Notes under the pieces: model-generated
What the model was told of the DNA's origin: nothing
Databases searched by the model: none
The model's input: the letters and a program-made list of their open reading frames with translations, nothing else
Made by a program: the position numbers and the translations under genes
In this document: one piece after another, positions 1 through 6,171 of the stretch
Position numbering within the stretch: position 1 is the first letter of the stretch
How the letters are laid out: every line of letters starts with the position of its first letter
NCBI GenBank assembly: GCA_023227645.1
Contig: JALNVJ010000068.1
Span: forward strand, 1 to 7,855
Direction of reading: 5' to 3'
Length of the DNA stretch: 7,855 nucleotides
From: Bacteroidales bacterium
GTDB taxonomy: Bacteria; Bacteroidota; Bacteroidia; Bacteroidales; P3

Positions 1-16
1 GTAATCGCATTGTGCT

Positions 17-418
17 ATGATTAAGTATGTTAAAGTTCAAAGACTGATTCCTGTTGGGGCTAATCCTGGCTTGAAGTTTTTGGCTCGATTGTTCCGTTCT
101 AATGACGTGACGATGGATCAGCTTTGTCAAGAGATTTCGGAATCGACCACTGTGTCGTTTCCTGATGTTTTGGCTTGCTTAAAAGCTCTTGAAATTACAG
201 TTTCTCGTCATATTATGAATGGGGAGGCTGTTAAGTTTGCATATCTTGGCTCTTTTATCCCTGCCATTAAAGCGAAAGTGCAAGATGCTCTTGAGGATGT
301 GGATGCTTCAACAATCAAAACGGTTCGTTGTAGGTTTTATCCTAGCCCTGATTTCAAACGTAGCTTGGCTAAGACTTCTTTGGCGGAGGCTAACTTAGAT
401 ATGAAGGGCTTGCAATAG
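17..418 (+). CDS. HU-family DNA-binding protein, Bacteroidota HU-related type
   Basis: A 133-residue basic protein resembling the HU-related 'histone-like' DNA-binding proteins common in Bacteroidota. These are dimeric nucleoid proteins that bend DNA. The N-terminus (MIKYVKVQR, then a Pro/Gly-rich turn) replaces the usual HU start. The helical part spans about residues 28-70 (acidic stretch, then DVLACLKALE). The HU core signature follows as NGEAVKFAYLGSF at 68-80, where HU proteins have G-x-x-V-x-h-x-x-h-G-x-F. The basic strand KTVRCRFYPSPDFKRSL at 101-117 corresponds to the end of the DNA-binding arm. ATG 17 is chosen because an in-frame stop lies at 2-4 and no other start lies between. No Shine-Dalgarno is visible and the promoter lies left of the window. 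By eye the gene is richer in G/C than the rest of the window. Family assignment is confident; the exact role is unknown because such genomes carry many paralogues. Confidence 0.9.
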   Translation: MIKYVKVQRLIPVGANPGLKFLARLFRSNDVTMDQLCQEISESTTVSFPDVLACLKALEITVSRHIMNGEAVKFAYLGSFIPAIKAKVQDALEDVDASTIKTVRCRFYPSPDFKRSLAKTSLAEANLDMKGLQ

Positions 419-443
419 GCGGTAGTATAAAACTATTAATTAA

Positions 444-473
444 GGGGTTATCGGTTTGATAGCCCCTTTTTTT
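444..473 (+). terminator. Intrinsic terminator of the HU-like gene
   Basis: A 9-bp stem (444-452 with 458-466, one T-G wobble) closes a 5-base loop and is followed by seven T (467-473). It begins 26 bases after the HU stop codon. It separates the HU transcript from the small RNA candidate downstream. Confidence 0.9.
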
Positions 474-494
474 GTGTTTTATGGTTGTTTTTAC

Positions 495-525
495 TTGACA
501 AAAGGGTTTTATTGTTGTATATTTG
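495..525 (+). promoter_or_regulatory. Bacteroidota-type promoter of the small RNA candidate
   Basis: A TTG at 495-497 (in CTTG) stands 20 bases before TATATTTG (518-525), an exact match to the -7 consensus TAnnTTTG. Transcription would begin near 531, where the first stem arm of the RNA candidate starts. No plus-strand protein gene follows for about 1.4 kb, so the promoter most likely serves a non-coding transcript. Confidence 0.7.
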
Positions 526-574
526 CGGTAGAGAAACATTATAGTTGCAGTACTAACCTATGAAAGTGTTTTGT

Positions 575-661
575 TTTACGGATTAGATTGTTTCTTTGAA
601 TGATGTCGGAAGAGTATTTAATAACTGCACATATTTATTTATGTGATTTACGGAATAGATT
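575..661 (+). repeat. Two copies of a 15-base direct repeat inside the RNA candidate
   Basis: TTTACGGATTAGATT at 575-589 and TTTACGGAATAGATT at 647-661 match at 14 of 15 positions, 72 bases apart. Each sits at the 3' end of a loop next to the closing stem. The first copy ends immediately before the 3' arm at 590; the last three bases of the second form the start of the arm at 659. I saw no further copy in the window. Confidence 0.85.
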
Positions 662-679
662 AAATACTCTTCTTTTTTT
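609..679 (+). terminator. Intrinsic terminator (module 2) of the small RNA candidate
   Basis: A perfect 14-bp inverted repeat (609-622 with 659-672) is followed directly by seven T (673-679). The loop is longer than in a simple terminator (36 bases) but is shortened by an internal hairpin at 628-645. The minus-strand copy of the stem has no T run after it, so it should not stop transcription of the 2H gene coming from the right. Confidence 0.75.
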
Positions 680-719
680 ATTTAGTTTTCTTCTGTTTTT
701 TCTGATTTTTTTTTGGTCT

Positions 720-1886
720 TTATCGTTGGATGGGTATATCAAATAGCTGAAGTGTGTCGTATCTTTTGGTGTTGTCGATGGATATGCTTTCAAATAGGAT
801 GATAGGGGAGAGCTTGATTTGTTCTGTTTCTTTACCAAATTCTGTTTTTATTTCCTCTCTTTTGGTTTTGTCTTTTAGGTTTTTGATATTGGCTATGGTG
901 ATATGGGGGATAAAATCACGGTTGATGTTATATAAGTTGTTGGTTTGTAGGGCTCCTTTTATTTTTTTATTTAGTTTTAATAGTTCTGCGTGTTCTTCAA
1001 ATTTGAGGTGTATGGCTGTGATATTATTATTCTGTTCAAAATAATCGATGCCATTTATTATTATTTCTAAATCGTTTGTGTATTCTTTTTCTAATATTTC
1101 TTGAACTATTACATTTATCTTATTCATTTGTTTTTGGCTTGTGTTGCCAATAAAACAAAGGGTTAGATGGTAGTTCTCGGCTTTTATTGGTTTTATGTCT
1201 TCTAATCCAAAATGTGATATTGTTTGCTTTATTTGCTTTAGTATTTTTTCATTTAGTGTTAGTTTGAATCCTAAGAATAATCTTTTTTCATACATTGTGT
1301 TTCCTAAATTATATTCTATGTCTTGTATGATATTCCAGATATTGAGGTTGTTTTGTTTTGGTTTTTTATTTGTTTTGGTAGTTTTGTTGTTTTCTGAATT
1401 ATTATCAAAGAGATCTAAGGTTTCTTCTTTGATGATTTGTTTGGTTGAGGGTATATTTGTTTCTTGGTCTGGTGGATAAATGGTTCTTATTAGTGAAATG
1501 TTTGGAAGCATTTTTATTTTATCTATTATTGTTTTGGAATGTCGGTTATGGTCTCTTCCTATTAATATATATATGTAATCGAATGCTTTCTTTTCTTTAA
1601 GTAGTTTTTTATCTTTTATAAGTATGTGGTTTTCATCGTTTCTGTTGGATAAAAGGAAGTTTTTTAGTCTATGGGGTGAGTTGTTGTAATAGTAGTTTTT
1701 GAAATGTGTTATTTGTTCTGTTTCTTTATCATAACTTTCAAAATCTTTATATAGTTTGAAGTTGGTGCTTAATAGGGAATTGATTTTTTGAACTAATGAA
1801 AGACTGGCAATGGAGGTTGAAATACCGATGATTGTGATTTCATCGTCAGTAATTTCAAAGTATATTTCATTCAGTTCTTTATTCAT
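720..1886 (-). CDS. Fusion of IPExxxVDY-family domain and 2H RNA ligase/cyclic phosphodiesterase (ThpR-like)
   Basis: A 388-residue protein with two parts. Residues 1 to about 152 resemble the Bacteroidota IPExxxVDY family, of unknown function; its name-giving motif appears in a degenerate form as LKEKKAFDY (96-104), keeping the Glu, Asp and Tyr. Residues 157-178 form an Asn/Lys/Thr-rich linker. Residues 198-388 form a 2H phosphoesterase domain with both catalytic HxTx motifs, HLTL at 240-243 and HITI at 328-331. This is the pattern of ThpR, the RNA 2',3'-cyclic phosphodiesterase also called 2'-5' RNA ligase. The likely activity is on RNA ends bearing cyclic phosphate, in the cytoplasm. ATG 1886 is preceded by AGAAGG at suitable spacing and by a consensus promoter. 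The second domain begins MYEKRLFLGFKL, like a free-standing ThpR start, so an internal start at 1295 is possible. The C-terminal call is firm; the N-terminal one is moderate. Confidence 0.82.
   Translation of the reverse strand: MNKELNEIYFEITDDEITIIGISTSIASLSLVQKINSLLSTNFKLYKDFESYDKETEQITHFKNYYYNNSPHRLKNFLLSNRNDENHILIKDKKLLKEKKAFDYIYILIGRDHNRHSKTIIDKIKMLPNISLIRTIYPPDQETNIPSTKQIIKEETLDLFDNNSENNKTTKTNKKPKQNNLNIWNIIQDIEYNLGNTMYEKRLFLGFKLTLNEKILKQIKQTISHFGLEDIKPIKAENYHLTLCFIGNTSQKQMNKINVIVQEILEKEYTNDLEIIINGIDYFEQNNNITAIHLKFEEHAELLKLNKKIKGALQTNNLYNINRDFIPHITIANIKNLKDKTKREEIKTEFGKETEQIKLSPIILFESISIDNTKRYDTLQLFDIPIQR
1293..1305 (-). promoter_or_regulatory. Possible internal ribosome binding site and start for a free-standing 2H protein
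   Basis: Reading the minus strand, AGGAAACACA directly precedes the ATG at 1295-1293 (codon 198 of the fusion gene). AGGA is at good Shine-Dalgarno distance, in a window where most starts have none. Initiation here would give a 191-residue protein covering just the 2H domain, close to the usual ThpR length. This is an inference from position and motif only. Confidence 0.35.
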
Positions 1887-1908
1887 TTTCCAACCTTCTT
1901 ATGCATTA

Positions 1909-1939
1909 CAAAAGTAGTGATAAATTTGTACATAACAAA
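1909..1939 (-). promoter_or_regulatory. Promoter of the IPExxxVDY/2H gene
   Basis: On the minus strand, TTTG (1939-1936) stands 19 bases before TACTTTTG (1916-1909), matching TTTG/TAnnTTTG. Transcription would start near 1903, giving a leader of about 16 bases before ATG 1886. It interleaves with the pruA promoter on the other strand. Confidence 0.7.
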
Positions 1940-1956
1940 AACTAAATATATATTTG
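1925..1956 (+). promoter_or_regulatory. Promoter of pruA
   Basis: TTTG (1925-1928), 20 bases, then TATATTTG (1949-1956): a complete match to the Bacteroidota housekeeping consensus. Transcription would start near 1962, leaving an AT-rich leader of about 57 bases before ATG 2019. Confidence 0.8.
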
Positions 1957-2018
1957 CAGAATTGAATTTTAGTTTTTATGCTAAAATAAAGTATTAATCA
2001 TTTAAAATTATTATATTT

Positions 2019-3644
2019 ATGAACAACACAACATTTTTTTTTGAAAGACCCAAAAACGAAGTGGTAAAGGGTTATGCTCCTAATTCTCCTGAGAGGGAAT
2101 CGTTGGGAAAAGAGCTTGAAAGACAGTATAATACTACTATTGAAATACCATTAATTGTTGGTGGGAAAGAAATTAGAACTGGAAAAATGGGTAAGGTTCA
2201 TATGCCAACTGAACATGGTCATGTGTTAGCTACTTACCATATGGCAACTCCTGAGGTTGTTGAAATGGCTATTGAATCGGCTCTAAAGGCTCAAAATGAT
2301 TGGGCAAACCTTCATTGGATTGAAAGATGTTCAATTATGTTGAGGGTGGCTGAATTATTATCTAAGAAATATCGTGATTTGATTAATGCTGCAACTATGT
2401 TAGGTCAAGGTAAGAATCCTTTCCAAGCTGAAATTGACGCTGCATGTGAATCGATTGATTTCTTGCGTTTTAATGCTTATTTTGCTTCAAAAATATATGC
2501 TCAACAACCAATGAGTGATCAAACTGCTATTAATCGTTTGGAATATCGCCCACTTGAAGGTTTTGTTTATACAATTTCTCCATTTAACTTTACTGCAATT
2601 GCTTGTAATTTGAATATTGCTCCTGTTGTTATGGGTAATGTTACGGTTTGGAAGCCTGCTACTACTGCTATTCTTTCTAATTATTATTTGATGAAGATAT
2701 TTAAGGAAGCTGGTCTTCCTGATGGTGTTATTAATTTTTTACCAGGTTCTGGTGCTGTAATTTCTGATGTGTGTTTTGCTTCTAAAGATCTTGCTGGAAT
2801 ACATTTCACTGGTTCAACCTCTACTTTCAATAATTTCTGGAAACAAATTGGTGATAATATCAATAATTATATGACCTATCCTAAAATTGTTGGCGAAACA
2901 GGTGGAAAAGACTTTATTTTTGCTCATAAGACTACTGATCCAAAACAACTTGCTGTTGCTATTGTTAGGGGTGCTTTTGAATATCAAGGACAAAAATGTT
3001 CTGCTGCTTCAAGGGGATATGTTCCTGAAGCTATTTGGGAAGAAACTTTGAAATATATTAAGGAAATGACTTCTGAAATTGAACTTGGATGTGTTAGGGA
3101 GATGAGTAATTATGTGAATGCTGTTATTGATGAGAAATCATTCGATAATATTATGTCATATGTTGAAAGGGCTAAAACTGCAAAAGATGCTAAGGTTGTT
3201 ATTGGTGGAAAGGGAGATAAGTCGAAAGGATTCTTTATTGACCCAACTATTATTCTTACAACAAATCCTAGGTATGAAACTATGGAAACTGAGTTGTTTG
3301 GACCGGTATTCACTATTTATTTATATGATGGAGAGAAGTATGAGGAAACTCTTGAGCTTTGCAATACTACATCGCCATTTGCTCTTACTGGTTCAATATT
3401 TTCAAATGACCGTTATGCAACTGAAAAGGCATTAGATATGCTTCGTTATGCTGCAGGTAATTTCTATATAAATGATAAACCAACAGGTGCTGTGGTAGGT
3501 AACCAACCTTTTGGTGGAGCACGAAAATCAGGTACTAATGATAAGGCAGGTTCTGAACTAAATCTATATCGTTGGGTTAGTCCAAGATGTGTGAAAGAAA
3601 CATTATTGCCAGTTATTGATTATCGTTATCCATTTATGGGATAG
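2019..3644 (+). CDS. pruA: L-glutamate gamma-semialdehyde (1-pyrroline-5-carboxylate) dehydrogenase
   Basis: A 541-residue aldehyde dehydrogenase of the PruA type. It oxidises glutamate gamma-semialdehyde, the open form of pyrroline-5-carboxylate, to glutamate with NAD+, the last step of proline breakdown. It is a single-domain cytosolic form without a fused proline dehydrogenase. Visible motifs are the oxyanion-hole Asn190 (SPFNFTA), Lys212 in WKPA, FTGST at 263-267 in the NAD site, general-base Glu293 (VGETGGKDF) and catalytic Cys327 (YQGQKCSAASR). ELFGPVF at 425-431 and QPFGGARKSGTNDKAG at 496-511 follow; the last resembles the PruA substrate-binding loop rather than generic aldehyde dehydrogenases. 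Length fits the family and all key residues are intact. ATG 2019 fits the family N-terminus and has its own promoter; there is no Shine-Dalgarno. It converges on glnN. No proline dehydrogenase gene is in view. Confidence 0.95.
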   Translation: MNNTTFFFERPKNEVVKGYAPNSPERESLGKELERQYNTTIEIPLIVGGKEIRTGKMGKVHMPTEHGHVLATYHMATPEVVEMAIESALKAQNDWANLHWIERCSIMLRVAELLSKKYRDLINAATMLGQGKNPFQAEIDAACESIDFLRFNAYFASKIYAQQPMSDQTAINRLEYRPLEGFVYTISPFNFTAIACNLNIAPVVMGNVTVWKPATTAILSNYYLMKIFKEAGLPDGVINFLPGSGAVISDVCFASKDLAGIHFTGSTSTFNNFWKQIGDNINNYMTYPKIVGETGGKDFIFAHKTTDPKQLAVAIVRGAFEYQGQKCSAASRGYVPEAIWEETLKYIKEMTSEIELGCVREMSNYVNAVIDEKSFDNIMSYVERAKTAKDAKVVIGGKGDKSKGFFIDPTIILTTNPRYETMETELFGPVFTIYLYDGEKYEETLELCNTTSPFALTGSIFSNDRYATEKALDMLRYAAGNFYINDKPTGAVVGNQPFGGARKSGTNDKAGSELNLYRWVSPRCVKETLLPVIDYRYPFMG

Positions 3645-3672
3645 TTTGTAATTTTGGTTTTATAAAAACTTT

Positions 3673-3710
3673 AGGGTGTGCTTTTCTTTATGGCACACCC
3701 TTTGTTTTTT
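3673..3710 (+). terminator. Intrinsic terminator of pruA, possibly shared with glnN
   Basis: A perfect 9-bp stem AGGGTGTGC/GCACACCCT (3673-3681 with 3693-3701) with an 11-base loop is followed by TTGTTTTTT. On the minus strand the same hairpin is followed, after four bases, by a run of five T, so it may also end the glnN transcript. It fills most of the 88-base gap between the two convergent genes. Confidence 0.88.
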
Positions 3711-3732
3711 AGTTTATCTTGAGGGTTGATAT

Positions 3733-5922
3733 TTATTTGCTGAATAGTAGTTCTCTGTATTTTGGTAATGGCCAAATTTCATTATCTATCTCCATTTCTA
3801 AATTATCTACATAATATCTTATTGATTCGAGATATGGCTTGACTTTATTGGAATATGCAAATGCTTTTTCTTCAATGTCTTCTAGTCTATTTGCAATTTT
3901 CCTCTCTTCTGTCATTGCTTTTACTTGTGCTTTTATTTCGGAAACATATTCTGATATTTCTTTAACTAAACTTCTTCTTGCCTCAGAAAGATGTTCATAT
4001 TCTTCCTTATCAAATATTTGTTTCATGCCAATTATGTTTTCCAACAATCGATTTTGATATGTAATAGCGGTTGGAACGATATGATTAATTGTTAAGTCGC
4101 CCAAAACCCTACTTTCTATTTGTATTTTTTTTATAAACTTTTCAAGCTCAACTTCAACTCTACTCCTTAACTCTGTTTCATTAAATATACCTTCTCCAAT
4201 AAGCACTTGTTTTGCTGATTTGGTTTCATATTTCAAGATAGCTTCCGGAACACAATTAATATTAGTCAAGCCTCTCTTTTCTGCTTCCTTACACCAATCA
4301 TCTGAATAACCATCTCCTTCAAAACGAACTGATTTAGATGCTTTAATCATCTTTTTCAGTACTTTAAATATCGCTTCGTCTTTTCCATTACCCTTATCAA
4401 TTAATTCATCAACTTCTCTTTTAAAATCGTTTAATTGATGTGCCATTGCTGCATTTATAACAATCATAGATGCTGCACAATTGGAGGAAGAACCTGCTGC
4501 TCTAAATTCAAACCTATTTCCTGTAAAAGCAAAAGGTGAAGTACGGTTTCTATCTGTATTGTCTAATAATATTTCAGGGATACGACCAATTCCTAACTTT
4601 AACGCTGTTTTTTGTTCGGGTGTCATCTTTTTATCATCAACTTGTTTTTCTAATGTATCAAGCATATTGGTTAAATACTTACCTAAGAAGACAGAAAGAA
4701 TTAAAGGAGGTGCTTCATGTGCTCCTAAACGGCAGGAGTTTGATGCACTCATTATAGATGATCTTAATAGGTCTTGATTCTTAAAAACCATCATCATTGC
4801 ATTTACAATAAATGTAATAAACAACATATTGCCTTTAGGATTCTTCCCTGGTGCAAAAAGATTAACCCCTGTATCTGTTTGCAAAGACCAATTATTATGT
4901 TTGCCAGAACCATTTATTCCACTAAAAGGCTTCTCATGAAAAAGTACATTAAAATTATGACGATTAGCTATTCTTTTCATTAAATCCATAACCAATTGAT
5001 TATGGTCGTTAGATAAATTAGCATCTTCAAAGATTGGAGCTAATTCAAATTGATTTGGAGCAACTTCATTATGGCGTGTCTTTACAGGTATACCTAGTTT
5101 ATGACATTCAATTTCTAGGTCTTTCATAAAATTTGTTACCCTTGGAGGAATGGAGCCGAAATAATGGTCATCTAATTGTTGGTCTTTTGCGGAGGAGTGT
5201 CCCATAAGGGTTCTTCCTGTTAGGCTAAGATCTGGTCTGGCATTAAACAATGCACTATCAACCAAAAAATACTCTTGTTCCCAGCCTAAATTAACTGATA
5301 CCTTATTAATATTTTTATTAAACAATTGAGCCACATTTGTTGCAGCTTTGTCAACAGCATTTAAGGCTTTTAGGAGAGGTGTTTTGTAGTCAAGTGCAAT
5401 ACCTGTGTAGGATATAAAAATGGTTGGAATACATAGGGTGTCATCAACAATAAAAGCTGGTGAAGAAACATCCCATGCGGTATAACCTCTGGCTTCAAAT
5501 GTATTTCTGGTACCTCCATTTGGAAAAGAAGAGGCATCTGGTTCTTGTTGTACTAATAATTTTCCAGAAAAACGTTCAATTACATCTCCCTCATCAGAAA
5601 AATCAATAAATCCATCATGTTTTTCTGCTGTGCCATCTGTTAGTGGTTGGAACCAATGTGTGTAGTGAGTTACTCCAAATCCTTTAGCCCAGTTTCTCAT
5701 AGCATTTGCAATTAGGTCTGCTTTCTCTCTTGAGATTGGTATTCCATTTTCACTTGCTTCAAGAACTGCCATATAAGCTTCCTTTGGTAGGAATTCCTGC
5801 ATAGTTTTTTTATCAAATACATGTGAGGAATAATAATCGGAGAGGTTTTTCGAAGGCAACACAACTTCTATAGGTTTTCTATTTGCCAATTCATTTAAAG
5901 CAAAGAAACGCATTTTTGACAT
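3733..5922 (-). CDS. glnN: Glutamine synthetase type III
   Basis: A 729-residue type III glutamine synthetase (GSIII), which makes glutamine from glutamate, ammonia and ATP. GSIII is much longer than GSI (about 450-470) and is the main form in many Bacteroidota. The start MSKMRFFAL and the block GVTHYTHWFQPLTDGTAEKH (83-102) are characteristic of GSIII. Metal and substrate regions follow in order: GWEQEYFLVD (213-222), RHNEVAPNQFELAPIFED (283-300), KPFSGINGSGKHNNW (331-345), and DRNRTSPFAFTGNRFEFRAAG (457-477, with the substrate Arg region). The C-terminal 150 or so residues are helical, as expected for the GSIII-specific extension. ATG 5922 is kept because MSKMRFFAL matches family N-termini; Met4 is a weaker alternative. 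The GSI adenylylation loop is not expected. The convergent pruA supplies glutamate, which suggests a metabolic link but not co-transcription. Confidence 0.97.
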   Translation of the reverse strand: MSKMRFFALNELANRKPIEVVLPSKNLSDYYSSHVFDKKTMQEFLPKEAYMAVLEASENGIPISREKADLIANAMRNWAKGFGVTHYTHWFQPLTDGTAEKHDGFIDFSDEGDVIERFSGKLLVQQEPDASSFPNGGTRNTFEARGYTAWDVSSPAFIVDDTLCIPTIFISYTGIALDYKTPLLKALNAVDKAATNVAQLFNKNINKVSVNLGWEQEYFLVDSALFNARPDLSLTGRTLMGHSSAKDQQLDDHYFGSIPPRVTNFMKDLEIECHKLGIPVKTRHNEVAPNQFELAPIFEDANLSNDHNQLVMDLMKRIANRHNFNVLFHEKPFSGINGSGKHNNWSLQTDTGVNLFAPGKNPKGNMLFITFIVNAMMMVFKNQDLLRSSIMSASNSCRLGAHEAPPLILSVFLGKYLTNMLDTLEKQVDDKKMTPEQKTALKLGIGRIPEILLDNTDRNRTSPFAFTGNRFEFRAAGSSSNCAASMIVINAAMAHQLNDFKREVDELIDKGNGKDEAIFKVLKKMIKASKSVRFEGDGYSDDWCKEAEKRGLTNINCVPEAILKYETKSAKQVLIGEGIFNETELRSRVEVELEKFIKKIQIESRVLGDLTINHIVPTAITYQNRLLENIIGMKQIFDKEEYEHLSEARRSLVKEISEYVSEIKAQVKAMTEERKIANRLEDIEEKAFAYSNKVKPYLESIRYYVDNLEMEIDNEIWPLPKYRELLFSK

Positions 5923-5953
5923 AAGGCTATATAAATTTAGGGGGTTTAAGTTG

Positions 5954-5961
5954 CAAAATTA
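5954..5961 (-). promoter_or_regulatory. Likely -7 element of the glnN promoter
   Basis: On the minus strand TAATTTTG matches TAnnTTTG, placing the transcript start near 5948 and a leader of about 25 bases before ATG 5922. No TTTG is found at the expected -33 position (about 5981-5984); that spot is instead AGGGGTA, a repeated motif. A missing -33 box often goes with activator dependence. Confidence 0.5.
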
Positions 5962-5977
5962 CATTTTATTTGTAAAC

Positions 5978-6034
5978 TACCCCTATTTTTTATCATAAAA
6001 ATAAATATTATTGATTATTTTTACTGTTACCCCT
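5978..6034 (-). repeat. Two AGGGGTA direct repeats upstream of glnN (possible operator)
   Basis: On the minus strand AGGGGTA occurs at 5984-5978 and at 6034-6028, exactly 50 bases apart (about five helical turns), within very AT-rich DNA. The first copy lies on the expected -33 region of glnN. A further G run (5940-5944, GGGGGTTTA) with a partial complement TAAACTACCCC (5973-5983) brackets the -7 element. These could be binding sites for a nitrogen regulator; this is inference. Confidence 0.3.
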
Positions 6035-6113
6035 TTATTTTGCTATGCTTCTACATATATTCTGTATAATTGATAATTAAAAAACGCTCTTAAATCTTTT
6101 TATGATTATATTA

Positions 6114-6145
6114 CTTGTATCTATGGCTGATATTCACTATATTTG
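6114..6145 (+). promoter_or_regulatory. Promoter of the secreted repeat protein gene
   Basis: CTTG (6114-6117), 20 bases, then TATATTTG (6138-6145). Transcription would start near 6151, about 21 bases before ATG 6172. The architecture matches the pruA and small RNA promoters. Confidence 0.72.
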
Positions 6146-6171
6146 TAAAATAAATACTAAAATTAATTATT

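Larger units (their letters stand above)
531..679 (+). ncRNA. Candidate small RNA, two tandem stem-loop modules
   Basis: Between a consensus promoter and an intrinsic terminator lies about 150 bases with no credible reading frame but marked secondary structure. Module 1 is closed by a 7-bp stem (531-537 with 590-596, one G-U pair) around a 52-base loop. Module 2 is closed by a perfect 14-bp stem (609-622 with 659-672) around a 36-base loop. That loop holds a perfect 6-bp hairpin (628-633 with 640-645). The motif TTTACGGAWTAGATT occurs on the 3' side of both loops, abutting or running into the closing stem. TGCAGT at 546-551 is complementary to ACTGCA at 624-629, which would allow an alternative or tertiary pairing between modules. 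The next plus-strand gene is pruA, far away, so a leader or riboswitch role is unlikely. I do not recognise the family; a Bacteroidota 6S-like or other known RNA cannot be excluded by eye. Confidence 0.6.

Noticed and set aside
560..586. Eight-codon frame ATG AAA ... TAG inside the small RNA candidate
   Set aside because: Too short to judge, no ribosome binding site, and its end coincides with the conserved 15-base RNA motif, which explains its sequence better as RNA structure.
531..679. Riboswitch or attenuator leader
   Set aside because: No gene follows on the same strand before pruA, which has its own promoter and is more than 1.3 kb away; the terminator would end the transcript without regulating a visible gene.
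635..838. 67-codon minus-strand frame overlapping the end of the 2H gene
   Set aside because: It lies out of frame over the 2H C-terminus and the A-rich tail, is dominated by Lys/Asn from poly-A runs, and crosses the small RNA terminator; no family resemblance.
754..1479. Plus-strand frames of 94-96 codons opposite the 2H gene
   Set aside because: Phe/Leu/Ser-rich mirror images of an Asn/Lys-rich gene on the other strand; no motifs and no promoter of their own.
720..1886. Two separate genes joined by a frameshift error
   Set aside because: The frame is continuous through a plausible linker and both domains keep their motifs; nothing in the sequence indicates an error, although a fusion should be confirmed in relatives.
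3110..3435. Frames on both strands within pruA
   Set aside because: They are shadows of a fully intact, well-recognised enzyme gene.
3839..4983. Several plus-strand frames opposite glnN
   Set aside because: Antisense shadows of a complete glutamine synthetase; no recognisable protein features.
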